Below the pieces are notes generated by a model. That model was not told where the DNA came from. It worked only from the letters and a program-made list of their open reading frames with translations, and made no database searches. The position numbers were made by a program, and so were the translations under genes. This document shows, piece by piece, positions 26,726 through 35,570 of a stretch of 64,000 nucleotides of DNA. The stretch's first letter is position 1, and every line of letters begins with the position of its first letter. The stretch comes from Spirochaetaceae bacterium. GTDB taxonomy: Bacteria; Spirochaetota; Spirochaetia; SZUA-6; Bin103. The stretch spans positions 1-64,000 of the forward strand of contig JAPPGB010000096.1 in NCBI GenBank assembly GCA_028821475.1. The letters run 5' to 3'.

Positions 26726-28312
26726 TTAACGGTAGTCGCCGACCTCGTTCAGGAAGCGGCTGTGCGCCGCGTGGTGCAGCTCGACGTAGCGGTCGATGCC
26801 CATGTTCTTCATCTGCTGCACGTAGCCGTCCCACTCCTTGTCGATATCGCCGGCGCCGGTGATCCAGCGCGCCTGGTTGGTCTTCCAGAGCTTCTCGATG
26901 TCGGTGCGCAGCGTGTTTACCTCGGTCTGCTCGTCGGAGGCGAACTCCGCGCGCACCCACTGTTCCTTGGCCTTGAAGCGCACGTAGTGCTCGTAGTACT
27001 GGTCGAACAGGAACTGGGTGGCCGTATCCATGGCCAGATTGGGCCCGAAGTCCTCCTCGCGGAAGATGCTCGGGAAGGTACCGGCGGTGGCAATCTGCGC
27101 GCGCCGCTCGGGATCGATCGGCTGCGGCACCCACACGCCGTTCTCCTGCGCGATGCCCTCGGGCGCGAACCCGAACTGCGCCTGCACGCTGTTCTCGAGC
27201 GTGTAGAAGCGGTCCACGAACGCCATGGTGTGCTGGGGATAGGGGTTGACGTCGGTCATGAACCACACGTTCTTGATCGCCAGCCGGCCCGGATGCACCC
27301 ACATCTCCGGCTCGTAGCCGGGCGCCCGCAGCGGGGGGATCGACTCGAACTCGCCGCGGTTGGCGGTGGCCTCGTTGACCGGGGTGAACCCGCGCCGCGC
27401 CACCACGAAGCCGTAGATGTTGCCGGACGGGTCGTCCACCTTGGCGTTGAAGTCGTTGGAGTTCATGGTGAAGCTCTCCGGGTCGATCAGCCCTTCGCTG
27501 TACAGGTCGGCCATGTAGGTGATCAGGTCCCGGTAGCCCTGGGTGATCGGCGCGAAGTAGGCTTGGCCGTCGCGGATCGCGATGCCGTTCTTGGTGGGCA
27601 TGCCCCAGATGCCGTACATCGAGCGCAGGTGCTGGGCGAAGCCGTCGTTGACCACGAACGCGAACGGAATCTCGTCCGCCTTGCCGTTGCCGTTGGGGTC
27701 GCCGTCCCGGAACGCGATCAGCACGTCGCGCAGCTCGCCGGTGGTGGTCGGCGCGTCCAGGCCCAGGGCATCGAGCCAGCGCCGGTTGATCATGTAGTTC
27801 TGTTCCAGGTAGTTGGACTCCAGAAAGTGGAACCGCGCCAGCGCCTGCATCTGGCCCTGCGGGTTGAGCATGTAGGCCAGCGCCTCCGGCTTCTCGGCAA
27901 AGATGCGATCCAGGTTCGGGGTGTAGCCCTTGCCGAGGTGCGGACGCAGGTCGGCCACCACGCCGTTCTGCAGCATCCCGGCGATCAGGTTCTTGTGCCC
28001 GCCGGCGACGCCGAACATCATGTCCGGGGAGTTGTCGGACGCGAACACGATCGGCATTTGCTCGGCGCCCATCCACACCCACTCCAGGTTCACGCCGGTG
28101 GGCGCGCCCCAACTCTGCACCCACGGGTTGTCGGTGGGATCGTGGCTCCAGGTATGGCCGGCCAGCATCGAAATGGCAGGCTCGACCGGAAAAATGCCCG
28201 CAGCCGTCGGTTCGTCCGCCGAGGCTCCACGCTCGGCGGAACCCCAAGCGAACAGCGCCGCCGGCGCCGCCAGAAACGCAGCGGCACAGACCGCGTTCAG
28301 GAGATTCGTCAT
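26726..28312 (-). CDS. ABC transporter substrate-binding protein, family 1 (LplA-like), copy 2
   Basis: A 528-residue sugar-type binding protein and last gene of the minus-strand LplB/LplC operon. A Sec signal peptide (MTNLLNAVCAAAFLAAPAAL, then FAWGSAE) has no lipobox cysteine. From about residue 130 onwards it is nearly identical to the product of 29256-30845, including YGIWGMPTKNGIAIRDGQAY and the last 30 residues. The first 130 residues are clearly more diverged. ATG 28312 shares its A with the TGA stop of the dioxygenase gene upstream, indicating translational coupling. Family members serve YtcP/LplC-type permeases importing oligosaccharides or uronic-acid compounds; the actual ligand is unknown. 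Confidence 0.9.
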   Translation of the reverse strand: MTNLLNAVCAAAFLAAPAALFAWGSAERGASADEPTAAGIFPVEPAISMLAGHTWSHDPTDNPWVQSWGAPTGVNLEWVWMGAEQMPIVFASDNSPDMMFGVAGGHKNLIAGMLQNGVVADLRPHLGKGYTPNLDRIFAEKPEALAYMLNPQGQMQALARFHFLESNYLEQNYMINRRWLDALGLDAPTTTGELRDVLIAFRDGDPNGNGKADEIPFAFVVNDGFAQHLRSMYGIWGMPTKNGIAIRDGQAYFAPITQGYRDLITYMADLYSEGLIDPESFTMNSNDFNAKVDDPSGNIYGFVVARRGFTPVNEATANRGEFESIPPLRAPGYEPEMWVHPGRLAIKNVWFMTDVNPYPQHTMAFVDRFYTLENSVQAQFGFAPEGIAQENGVWVPQPIDPERRAQIATAGTFPSIFREEDFGPNLAMDTATQFLFDQYYEHYVRFKAKEQWVRAEFASDEQTEVNTLRTDIEKLWKTNQARWITGAGDIDKEWDGYVQQMKNMGIDRYVELHHAAHSRFLNEVGDYR

Positions 28313-29160
28313 CAATAGCTTCCCTGCGGCACGCCGGCCCAGCGCCGCTCCCATTCGGCGTAGCGGACGACCGCCGCCGGATCGCGCGGACTGCGGGCGA
28401 CGAAGCCCTTGTCGCGGCCCGACTCGGTGGCATGGTCGGTGGCCTCGTAGCGGACGTCGAGCGACCAGCGCACCGCGTCGGAGTGGTTGGGCAGCGCGCG
28501 ATGCGGGGTCTTCTCGGTAAAGCACAGCAGGTCGCCCGGTTGCATCTCGACGGACACGCCGTTCAGGGCCTGGCGGTCCTGCGGCGAGAGCCCGAGGAAG
28601 CCGGTCTCCTCGTCGTGGTGGCCGGCGAACAACGGACCGCGGTGCATGCGCGGCGCCACCTGCAGGCAACTGTTGAGCTCACCGACCGCCTGCAGCGGGT
28701 ACCACAGCGAGAGCACGTGGCCGTCCGCGGCGTCCGGGTAGTACTGGGCGTCCTGGTGCCACGGGGTGCGGGTCCAGGCCTGGTCGGGCAGCTTGGGCCG
28801 GGCGTTGAAGATGCCGTGCACGGAAACCTCCGGCGTGCCGAGCAGGCCCTCGGCCACGTCCAGGAGCGCCGGGTGCACCAGGATGCGGTACATCTCCGGG
28901 CTCACCAGGTCGCGCCGCGGGCTGCGGCTGTACTTGGGCCGGCCGGCATCGTGCCACACCTGCACCAAGCGGTGCCCGAAGTCGAGATCCTTGCGCGGAT
29001 CCGCGATGCGTCCTTCGCCGAGCCACTGCTCGATCGTCTCGTCGGCCCAGCGCCCGAGAACGTGCCCGGTAAGGCGCAGGAGGTCGCGCGGCAACACCCC
29101 GCGCAGGTGCAGGTAGCCTTCGCGGCGATAGAGATCTCTTTGCTGCGTGGTAACGGTCAG
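28312..29160 (-). CDS. Phytanoyl-CoA dioxygenase (PhyH) family protein, non-canonical start
   Basis: An Fe(II)/2-oxoglutarate-type dioxygenase of the PhyH family, about 282 residues. Residues TTQQRDLYRREGYLHLRGVL give the normal family opening. The metal-binding H-x-D is WHQDA (H135, D137 from this start), with a distal TPHRALPNHSDAVRWSLDVR block carrying the third histidine and the 2-oxoglutarate arginine. No ATG, GTG or TTG stands at the expected start: the frame has CTG CTG (29163, 29160) after GGGGGCGACC, and an ATT at 29181. The first in-frame ATG upstream (29364) lies inside the preceding gene. CTG initiation is suggested, but the start may be damaged. It is embedded between two duplicate binding-protein genes, so the imported compound may be its substrate. 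Confidence 0.78.
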   Translation of the reverse strand: MTVTTQQRDLYRREGYLHLRGVLPRDLLRLTGHVLGRWADETIEQWLGEGRIADPRKDLDFGHRLVQVWHDAGRPKYSRSPRRDLVSPEMYRILVHPALLDVAEGLLGTPEVSVHGIFNARPKLPDQAWTRTPWHQDAQYYPDAADGHVLSLWYPLQAVGELNSCLQVAPRMHRGPLFAGHHDEETGFLGLSPQDRQALNGVSVEMQPGDLLCFTEKTPHRALPNHSDAVRWSLDVRYEATDHATESGRDKGFVARSPRDPAAVVRYAEWERRWAGVPQGSY

Positions 29161-29255
29161 CAGGGTCGCCCCCGGATCAATGGATGGGATGGGCCGGCAG
29201 CCTGCGCACGCAGCCCGCCGGCCATCCCGGGGTTCGAAAGACGGTTCTGAACGAT

Positions 29256-30845
29256 CTAACGGTAGTCGCCGACCTCGTTCAGGAAGCGGCTGTGCGCAGC
29301 GTGGTGCAACTCGACGTAGCGGTCGATACCCATGTTCTTCATCTGCTTCACGTAGTCGTCCCACTCACGGTCGATGTCGCCGGCGCCGGTGATCCAGCGC
29401 GCCTGGTTGGTCTTCCACAGCTTTTCGATGTCGGTGCGCAGGGTGTTGACCTCGGTCTGCTCCTCGGAGGAGAACTCGGCGCGCACCCACTGTTCCTTGG
29501 CCTTGAACCGCACGTAGTGCTCGTAATACTGGTCATACAGGAATTGGGTGGCCGTATCCATCGCGATGTTGGGACCGAAGTCCTCCTCGCGGAAGATACT
29601 CGGGAACGTACCCTGAGTGGCGATCTGTGCACGCCGCTCGGGATCGATCGGCTGCGGAACCCACACGCCGCCCTCCTGTGCCACGCCCTCCGGTGCGAAC
29701 CCGTACTGCGCCTGCACGCTGTTCTCGAGCGTGTAGAAGCGGTCCACGAACGCCATGGTGTGCTGGGGATAGGGGTTGACGTCGGTCATGAACCACACGT
29801 TCTTGATCGCCAGCCGGCCCGGATGCACCCACATCTCCGGTTCGTAACCGGGGGCGCGCAGCGGCGGGATCGACTCGAACTCGCCGCGGTTGACGGTGGC
29901 GTCGTTGACCGGCGTGAAGCCGCGCCGCGCGACCACGAAGCCGTAGATGTTGCCGGACGGATCGTCCACCTTGGCGTTGAAGTCGTTCGAGTTCATGGTG
30001 AAGCTCTCCGGGTCGATCAGGCCCTCGCTGTACAGGTCGGCCATGTAGGTGATCAGGTCGCGGTAGCCCTGCGTGATCGGCGCGAAGTAGGCTTGGCCGT
30101 CGCGGATCGCGATGCCGTTCTTGGTGGGCATGCCCCAGATGCCGTACATCGAGCGCAGGTGCTGGGCGAAGCCGTCGTTGACCACGAACGCAAACGGAAT
30201 CTCGTCCGCCTTGCCGTTGCCGTTGGGGTCGCCGTCGCGGAATGCGATCAGCACGTCGCGCAGCTCGCCGGTGGTGGTCGGCGCGTCCAGGCCCAACGCA
30301 TCGAGCCAGCGCCGGTTGATCATGTAGTTCTGCTCCAGGTAGTTGGACTCCAGGAACAGGAACCGTGCCAGCGCCTGCATCTGCCCCTGCGGGTTCATCA
30401 TGTAGGCCAGCGCCTCCGGCTTCTCGGCGAAGATCCGGTCCAGGTTCGGCGTGTAGCCCTTGCCGAGGTGCTGGCGCAGATCGGTCACCACGCCCTCCTG
30501 CAGCAACTGGGCGATCAGGTTCTTGTGCAGGCCGGTGACGCCGAACATCATCGCCGGGTAGTCGTCCGACGCGAACACGATCGACATCTTCTCGGTGCTG
30601 TCCATCAGCACCCACTCCAGGTTCACGCCGGTCGGCGCCGCCCAGCTCTGAATCCAGGGGTTGTCCTCGGGATCGTGGGTCCAGGTGTGGCCGGCCACCA
30701 TGGTGATGGCGGGCTCGACCGGGAATATGCCGGGAGCGGTCAGCTCGTCGGGGGAGGCCATTTCCTCGCCCGCCGCGGCCGCGAACAGGGCCGCCGGTGT
30801 CGCCAGCAGCGCTGCGACACAAATCAATATGAATGCACGTCTCAT
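29256..30845 (-). CDS. ABC transporter substrate-binding protein, family 1 (LplA-like), copy 1
   Basis: A 529-residue sugar-type binding protein directly behind the permease genes. The N-terminus (MRRAFILICVAALLATPAAL, then FAAAAGEE) is a signal peptide with the Ala-rich, Glu-rich exit typical of this genome and no lipobox. Conserved features include AGHTWTHDPEDNPW near 45-58, the MINRRWLDALGLDAP block, and DGDPNGNGKADEIPFAF, the Ca-binding-like DxDxNG loop common in this family. A GAGGAGG-type ribosome-binding site is present: CTCCTCTC on the plus strand at about 30849-30857. It is almost identical to the copy at 26726-28312 beyond residue 130. Confidence 0.92.
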   Translation of the reverse strand: MRRAFILICVAALLATPAALFAAAAGEEMASPDELTAPGIFPVEPAITMVAGHTWTHDPEDNPWIQSWAAPTGVNLEWVLMDSTEKMSIVFASDDYPAMMFGVTGLHKNLIAQLLQEGVVTDLRQHLGKGYTPNLDRIFAEKPEALAYMMNPQGQMQALARFLFLESNYLEQNYMINRRWLDALGLDAPTTTGELRDVLIAFRDGDPNGNGKADEIPFAFVVNDGFAQHLRSMYGIWGMPTKNGIAIRDGQAYFAPITQGYRDLITYMADLYSEGLIDPESFTMNSNDFNAKVDDPSGNIYGFVVARRGFTPVNDATVNRGEFESIPPLRAPGYEPEMWVHPGRLAIKNVWFMTDVNPYPQHTMAFVDRFYTLENSVQAQYGFAPEGVAQEGGVWVPQPIDPERRAQIATQGTFPSIFREEDFGPNIAMDTATQFLYDQYYEHYVRFKAKEQWVRAEFSSEEQTEVNTLRTDIEKLWKTNQARWITGAGDIDREWDDYVKQMKNMGIDRYVELHHAAHSRFLNEVGDYR

Positions 30846-30926
30846 TGCATCCTCCTCTCTGTGATGTGTCCCGCACAGGCGGGACCCGTTGCCATTACGG
30901 CTTAGGTACGGCTTGCTGAAAGGGGG

Positions 30927-31829
30927 CTAACCCTTGATGGAACCGACCATGATGCCCTTGACGAAGTGGCGCTGGATGAAGGGGTAGAGGATCATCAGCG
31001 GGGCGATGGCCACCACTATTGTACCATATCGGAGCAGATCCGCCAAAAGCTGGCGGCGCTGGATCTCCTCCGGCGACAGCGCCTCCAGGCCCTCGCCGCC
31101 GCCGGACAGGAGCTGGTTGAGGATCAGCATGCGCCGCAACACGAGCTGCAGCGGGTACTTGGCCTGGTCGTTGATGAACAGCAGGGCGTGGAAGAAGGCG
31201 TTCCAGTTCTGCACTACGTTGAACAGCACCACGATGGCGATGATCGCCTGGCCCACCGGAAGCACGATGCTGATGAAGAAGCGCGTGTTGGTGCAGCCGT
31301 CGAGCTGCGCCGACTCCAGCAGTTCGTCGGGGATGTTGGACTGGAAGAAGGTGCGCGCCACGATCAGGTTGAACACGTTGACGGCGTTGGGCAGCATCAG
31401 CGACCAGATCGAGTCCTTCAGACCTAGCTTGAGCACGACCACGTAGAACGGAATGATGCCGCCGGTAAAGTACAGGGTGAACACGAAGTAGAACATGATC
31501 AGCCCGCGCCAGCGCATGTCGCGGCGCGACAGGGCGTAGGCAGCGGGAATGGTGAGCACCAGCGACACGACGGTCTGGCCGACCGCATAGATGAGCGAGT
31601 TGCGGTAGCCGATCATGATGCGCTTGTCGCGCAGGATGTAGGTGTAGCCTTCGACGTTGAAGCCCTCCGGCCACAGGTACACGTGGCCGGCGGACACCAG
31701 CGTCGGGGAACTGACCGACGCGATCACCACGAAGTACACGGGATACAGCGTGGCCACCAGGACAACCGTGAGCATGGCGACGTTGACGCGGTCGAACAGC
31801 CGGTCGGCGCGGCTGCGGAAATCTACCAA
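30927..31829 (-). CDS. Carbohydrate-type ABC permease, LplC/YtcP family
   Basis: A 300-residue inner-membrane permease with six predicted helices. Typical family features: LYPVYFVVIASVSSPTLV at 24-41, YALSRRDMRWRGL near 110-122, and the EAA-type docking loop DELLESAQLDGCTNTRFF near 177-194. It ends in the family-typical RHFVKGIMVGSIKG. It is read after the LplB-type permease (seven-base gap) and before the binding protein (about 80-base gap), forming a standard lplB-lplC-lplA order. No ATPase is encoded nearby; such systems often share one MsmX-type ATPase. Confidence 0.93.
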   Translation of the reverse strand: MVDFRSRADRLFDRVNVAMLTVVLVATLYPVYFVVIASVSSPTLVSAGHVYLWPEGFNVEGYTYILRDKRIMIGYRNSLIYAVGQTVVSLVLTIPAAYALSRRDMRWRGLIMFYFVFTLYFTGGIIPFYVVVLKLGLKDSIWSLMLPNAVNVFNLIVARTFFQSNIPDELLESAQLDGCTNTRFFISIVLPVGQAIIAIVVLFNVVQNWNAFFHALLFINDQAKYPLQLVLRRMLILNQLLSGGGEGLEALSPEEIQRRQLLADLLRYGTIVVAIAPLMILYPFIQRHFVKGIMVGSIKG

Positions 31830-31836
31830 CGCGGCC

Positions 31837-32808
31837 CTACCACAGCGAGGTCTGGCCGACGCGGCGCGCGAGCCGGTTGGCCAGCACCAGGATGGCGAAG
31901 TTGACCACGGTCTCCAGCAGGCCCACCGCGGTGGCGTAGTCGTACTGCGACTGCAGGATGCCGGAGCGGTAGGTGTAGGTGGCCACCACCTCCAGGGTGG
32001 AGAGGTTGAGGTCGTTCTGCATCAGCAGCACCTTCTCGAAACCGATGGTGAGGAGCTGGCCGAGGCGCATGATGAACAGGATCACGATGGTGGGCATGAT
32101 CCACGGGATGTCGACGTGCCAGATGATCTGCAGCTTGTTGGCGCCGTCGCAGAATGCCGCCTCGCGCAACGACGGATCGACCGCGCTCAGGGCGGCCAGG
32201 AAGATGATCGCGTTGAACCCGGCGTTCTGCCACAGCTCCGACAGCACGAACAGCGACGGCCCCCAGGCCGGGCTGGCCATGAAGAAGATCGCCTCCCCGC
32301 CGAGCAACCGGATGATCGAGTTGACCACGCCGATGCGCGGGCTCAGGAAGAAGTACATAATGCTGACCACCACCACCGTCGAGATGAAGTGCGGGGCGTA
32401 GGTCACCATCTGCACGCTCTTCTTGAAGAAGCGGCTGCGCGCCTCGTTGATCATCAGCGCCAGCGCCAGCGGGATCGGCCAGGTGGCGAGGCTGTACAGC
32501 GAGATGACGATGGTGTTGCGGATGACCGGGATGAAGTAGGCGGAGTTGAAGAAGCGGATGAAGTGAGCGAACTCGTTCCACTCCGGCGCCGAGCGCCCGG
32601 TGCGTAGCGAGAACCCGTCGGTGAACGCGATGCGCAGCCCGTAGATCGGCAGGTAGCGGAACAACAGCACGTGGATGATCGCCGGCAGTACGAACGCGTA
32701 CAACTCCCAGGAGCGCAGCAGGTAGCGCACCGTCTCGTGAATCCGCTCGCCCGCCGACCGGCGATGCAGTTCTACCGCCACCCCGGCTCCGTCAGTCCTT
32801 TTCAGCAT
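31837..32808 (-). CDS. Carbohydrate-type ABC permease, LplB/YteP family
   Basis: A 323-residue permease, first gene of the sugar-type ABC operon. A polar N-terminus of about 30 residues precedes the first helix (YAFVLPAIIHVLLFRYLPIY). Family motifs include the PIYGLRIAF segment and the EAA-type loop SAVDPSLREAAFCDGANKLQ near 213-232, followed by HVDIPWIMPT. The end is LANRLARRVGQTSLW. About 250 bases separate it from the divergent ATPase gene at 33060, so the operon promoter should lie there, but no clear consensus is visible. Confidence 0.92.
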   Translation of the reverse strand: MLKRTDGAGVAVELHRRSAGERIHETVRYLLRSWELYAFVLPAIIHVLLFRYLPIYGLRIAFTDGFSLRTGRSAPEWNEFAHFIRFFNSAYFIPVIRNTIVISLYSLATWPIPLALALMINEARSRFFKKSVQMVTYAPHFISTVVVVSIMYFFLSPRIGVVNSIIRLLGGEAIFFMASPAWGPSLFVLSELWQNAGFNAIIFLAALSAVDPSLREAAFCDGANKLQIIWHVDIPWIMPTIVILFIMRLGQLLTIGFEKVLLMQNDLNLSTLEVVATYTYRSGILQSQYDYATAVGLLETVVNFAILVLANRLARRVGQTSLW

Positions 32809-33059
32809 GATTTCTCATCGGACGCCACCTTACCGGCGGCGCGCAGGCGCCGCAAGGAAGCCAGCCTCGACGGCATCGACGGCCTCGACGCCCGCGGCGC
32901 TCCCGGCCGCGACCGCGGCTCAGAAACGCGGTGCCTGAACGCTGGGGAGGCCTCGCCGCGTAGCAGCCGCGCCGCGTTCTCCCACTCGAACGGCGACTCC
33001 AGGAACCGCCGGCGGCGAACAATCTTGAAAACTAGGAATGCCATCCCTACTTTTCGAGG

Positions 33060-34307
33060 ATGAACTATCGGGAGCGCCACCTTGAGCGCAGACTGTCTCG
33101 CTTGCGAAGCGCGGTTCCCGTAGTCCTGGTGATCGGCGCGCGCCAGTCCGGCAAGAGCACCCTGCTGTCGCACGTGGCGCCGGGAGCGGCTCGCGTGGTA
33201 TTCGACCCGGTGATCGACATCGGCAACGCGCGTGACGACCCCGAGCTGTTCCTGGACCAGTATCGCCCGCCGCTGATTCTGGACGAGGTGCAGTATGTGC
33301 CCGACCTGCTGGCGGTGATCAAGCGCCGCGTCGACGAGGACGGTACGCCCGGCCAATTCCTGCTGACCGGCTCCATGAACCTGATGCTGCTTCGGTCGGT
33401 CAGCGAGAGCATGGCGGGCCGCGTTGCCGTGCTTGACCTCCCCTTCCTGTCGTTGGCCGAACGCTGCGGCCGTGCGGCGAGCGCCGGCGTTTGGGTCGAA
33501 GACCTGTTCGCCGCCGACCCGCTGTCACGGTTGCGCCGGCGCGAACGGCTGCCATCGCGGGCGATCGAGGCGACGCTGGCATCACGCCTGTGGCGAGGCG
33601 GGTTCCCCAGGCACCTGGACCACGACGACGAGATTCTTCCCGACCTGTTGGCGTCCTACATACGGACGTACGTCGAGCGCGACGTGCGCAGCGTCGCCGC
33701 GGTGGAAGACGCCGGCTTGTTCACCCGCTTCGTCGGCCTGTGCGCGGCCCACACCGGCCAGGAGATCAACCACAGCCAGCTCGGACGAGAGCTTGGCATC
33801 ACCTACCAGACTTCACAGCGCTGGCTGGGTATCCTGCAGGCCACCTTCCAATGGCTGGAGGTACCGGCGTTCTCCGCCAATCCCACGAAACGGGTCTCGA
33901 AACGACCCAAGGGGTACTTCGCCGACACCGGGCTGGCGGCGTGGACCCAGCGCATATCGAGTCCGGAAGCGCTGTTGGCCAACCCCATTCAGGGCGCCCT
34001 GTTCGAGACGCATGTGGTCCTCGACCTCCTCAAGCAGACGCACGCGATGGCCCATCCGCCGCGCCCCCACCACTGGCGGCTCCACTCCGGATCGGAGGTG
34101 GACCTGATCCTGGAACGGGACGGGGTGCTGGTCGCCATCGAGGCGAAGAGCAGGTCCCGCGTGTCGCGGGCCGACGCGCGCGGCATACGTGCCTTCCGCG
34201 ACTCCTACCCGCGGTTGCAGCACGGCACAGGCGTAGTGGTGGCCGCGGTCCGCGAGGTCACCCTCCTCGACGACAACATCATCGCGGTACCGTACGACCT
34301 TGCCTGA
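33060..34307 (+). CDS. AAA_14 / DUF4143 ATPase
   Basis: A 415-residue P-loop ATPase of the widespread AAA_14 plus DUF4143 type. Walker A is GARQSGKST at 26-34, the Walker-B-like segment is PPLILDEVQYVPDLL near 74-88, and a sensor-like LLTGSMNLMLL follows near 104. The DUF4143 part spans about 180-355 (YIRTYVERDVRSV near 201) and the C-terminal strand EVDLILERDGVLVAIEAKS is nuclease-fold-like (D...E-x-K). Roles are uncertain; many copies occur per genome in some phyla. It is monocistronic, divergent from the sugar ABC operon, with a CGAGG ribosome-binding core before ATG. Confidence 0.9.
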   Translation: MNYRERHLERRLSRLRSAVPVVLVIGARQSGKSTLLSHVAPGAARVVFDPVIDIGNARDDPELFLDQYRPPLILDEVQYVPDLLAVIKRRVDEDGTPGQFLLTGSMNLMLLRSVSESMAGRVAVLDLPFLSLAERCGRAASAGVWVEDLFAADPLSRLRRRERLPSRAIEATLASRLWRGGFPRHLDHDDEILPDLLASYIRTYVERDVRSVAAVEDAGLFTRFVGLCAAHTGQEINHSQLGRELGITYQTSQRWLGILQATFQWLEVPAFSANPTKRVSKRPKGYFADTGLAAWTQRISSPEALLANPIQGALFETHVVLDLLKQTHAMAHPPRPHHWRLHSGSEVDLILERDGVLVAIEAKSRSRVSRADARGIRAFRDSYPRLQHGTGVVVAAVREVTLLDDNIIAVPYDLA

Positions 34308-34346
34308 CCCTCAAGGGCGACCGGCACCGAGCGGCTCAGCGTCGGG

Positions 34347-35019
34347 TCAACGGCGCTGTCGGAGGATAAGGCGCACCGGCCCCATCAGGCCGGAGGGGAG
34401 CTGGGCTCCTTCGTAGGCATTGGCCATGCTGTTGGTGATCCGCACCTCCAGGGTGTGACGTCCGGCGGCGACCGGACCGGCGAGCGGAATACGGTAGGGT
34501 GCCCACATGCGCACCCCGGCCGGCTCGTCGTCCAGCAACGCCTCGGCGATGTCGCCCACGCCTCCGAGGTCGAGTTCCAACCGGTCGGCGGCGGACGGAA
34601 GGTCGAACCCGGTCCGGTAGCGCAGCGCGCCGGAGAACAGCTCCAGGCCCGGGTGGCGCGACCAGTCGCCGAGCCCCAGGCCGCGAATCGGCTCACTGTC
34701 CTCGCCCAACACCTGCCATTGGAGGACGAGAGCCAACCGCTGCTCGTGGTAGTCCGCCACGGGCCTTCATGCCCAGGCGGGCGGCCTCCGCCACCAGCAG
34801 GCGCGCCAGCCGGAAGAACTCGCCGGTCAGGTAGCCGACCCGGCGCGACAGGCCGACCCGGGCGTGCAGCACGAAACCGCCGTAGTGGGAATCGCGAAAG
34901 GCGCGTAGCTGGCGCAGCAGCTCCCCCTCTTCCAGGTCGTCGTTCAGAAACCAGAACGGAATCGGCCCGAACTCCCGCGGCGGAGACTCGAACACGGCGA
35001 ACGCCTGCTTCAGGTCCAT
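34347..35019 (-). pseudogene. Remnant of a GH106-like glycoside hydrolase, internally deleted
   Basis: Two fragments in different frames. The 5' part (ATG 35019) encodes FESPPREFGPIPFWFLNDDL, LLRQLRAFRDSHYGGFVLHARVG and RLVVAEAARLGMK-like sequence, matching the start of alpha-L-rhamnosidase-like GH106 proteins. Near 34750 the frame switches to a fragment (ADYHEQRL onward) encoding a beta-sandwich C-terminus (FSGALRYRTGFDLP, LDLGGVGDIAEALLDDEPAG, LEVRITNSMANAYEG, PSGLMGPVRL). The large central catalytic region is missing, so no active enzyme can be made. It lies close to sugar-type transport genes and may once have worked with them. Confidence 0.6.
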
Positions 35020-35051
35020 GCGCCACAGACTTCCCGATCAGCCCCTGTCGA

Positions 35052-35570
35052 TCAAGGTTCCTCAACCCGCGCAGCCAGCCTCGGCCGCTCGCCGCGGGAG
35101 TTCTGGCTAGCTACCGGAAGCCATGCGACTGACTCGACGCTGATGCGAGCGGATTCACCCAGCGGACACCGGCGAAGCGACTGAAATCGGCATCGTTTTG
35201 AATATACCTCGCCGCCGTACTCCACCGCGTGGGCGGCGATCTGAACGTCCGTCGTAAGGTTTCCGCCGGTTCCCAGGCTCCTCAGCAGCCGGAATGCAGT
35301 GTCCAGGTGGCGAGTACCCGGCACCAGGAACACCACGTGCGCCCGACGAAGCCAGCGTGCCACCCGTTCGATCGCGTCCTCCACCGACAACGGGTCGGTG
35401 AGCACCCGGCGATTCGTTGCGAGCCGGATGAACGCAAACAGACACGCGGTAGCAATGCCGACCTGACGCTCGCCATTCATCACCTGCTCCCACCATCGGC
35501 GCGCCGCCTCGTGCTGTGGGAATGCGTCGATCTCCGCGTACAGCAGGAGGTTGACGTCGGGGACGATCAC
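35052..35570 (-). CDS. vapC: VapC-like PIN-domain toxin with frameshifted C-terminus
   Basis: A PIN-domain ribonuclease toxin. GTG 35570 overlaps the antitoxin stop (GTGA), giving IVPDVNLLLYAEIDAF, with D5 as first acidic residue, then LATNRRVL and GTGGNLTTDVQIAAHAVEYGG, which provide the later acidic position. After EVYS the frame diverges: a run of four T at 35196-35199 (AAAA on the coding strand) appears to contain one extra base. The other frame would give the normal ending N-D-A-D-F-S-R-F-A-G-V-R-W-V-N-P-L and stop at 35111-35113. As read, the product has 172 residues with an unrelated tail and loses the last conserved acidic segment. Toxicity may therefore be lost. Confidence 0.75.
   Translation of the reverse strand: MIVPDVNLLLYAEIDAFPQHEAARRWWEQVMNGERQVGIATACLFAFIRLATNRRVLTDPLSVEDAIERVARWLRRAHVVFLVPGTRHLDTAFRLLRSLGTGGNLTTDVQIAAHAVEYGGEVYSKRCRFQSLRRCPLGESARISVESVAWLPVASQNSRGERPRLAARVEEP
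35057..35143. repeat. Direct repeat, left copy, bordering vapBC
   Basis: About 87 bases closely match 35873-35963. Shared blocks are GGAGTTCTGG, AGCTACCG, GCCATGCGACTGACTC and GACGCTGA, with a three-base gap. The right copy contains the start codon region of the AAA ATPase gene at 35939, so the left copy is a duplicated ATPase start. It overlaps the 3' end of vapC. Confidence 0.75.
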
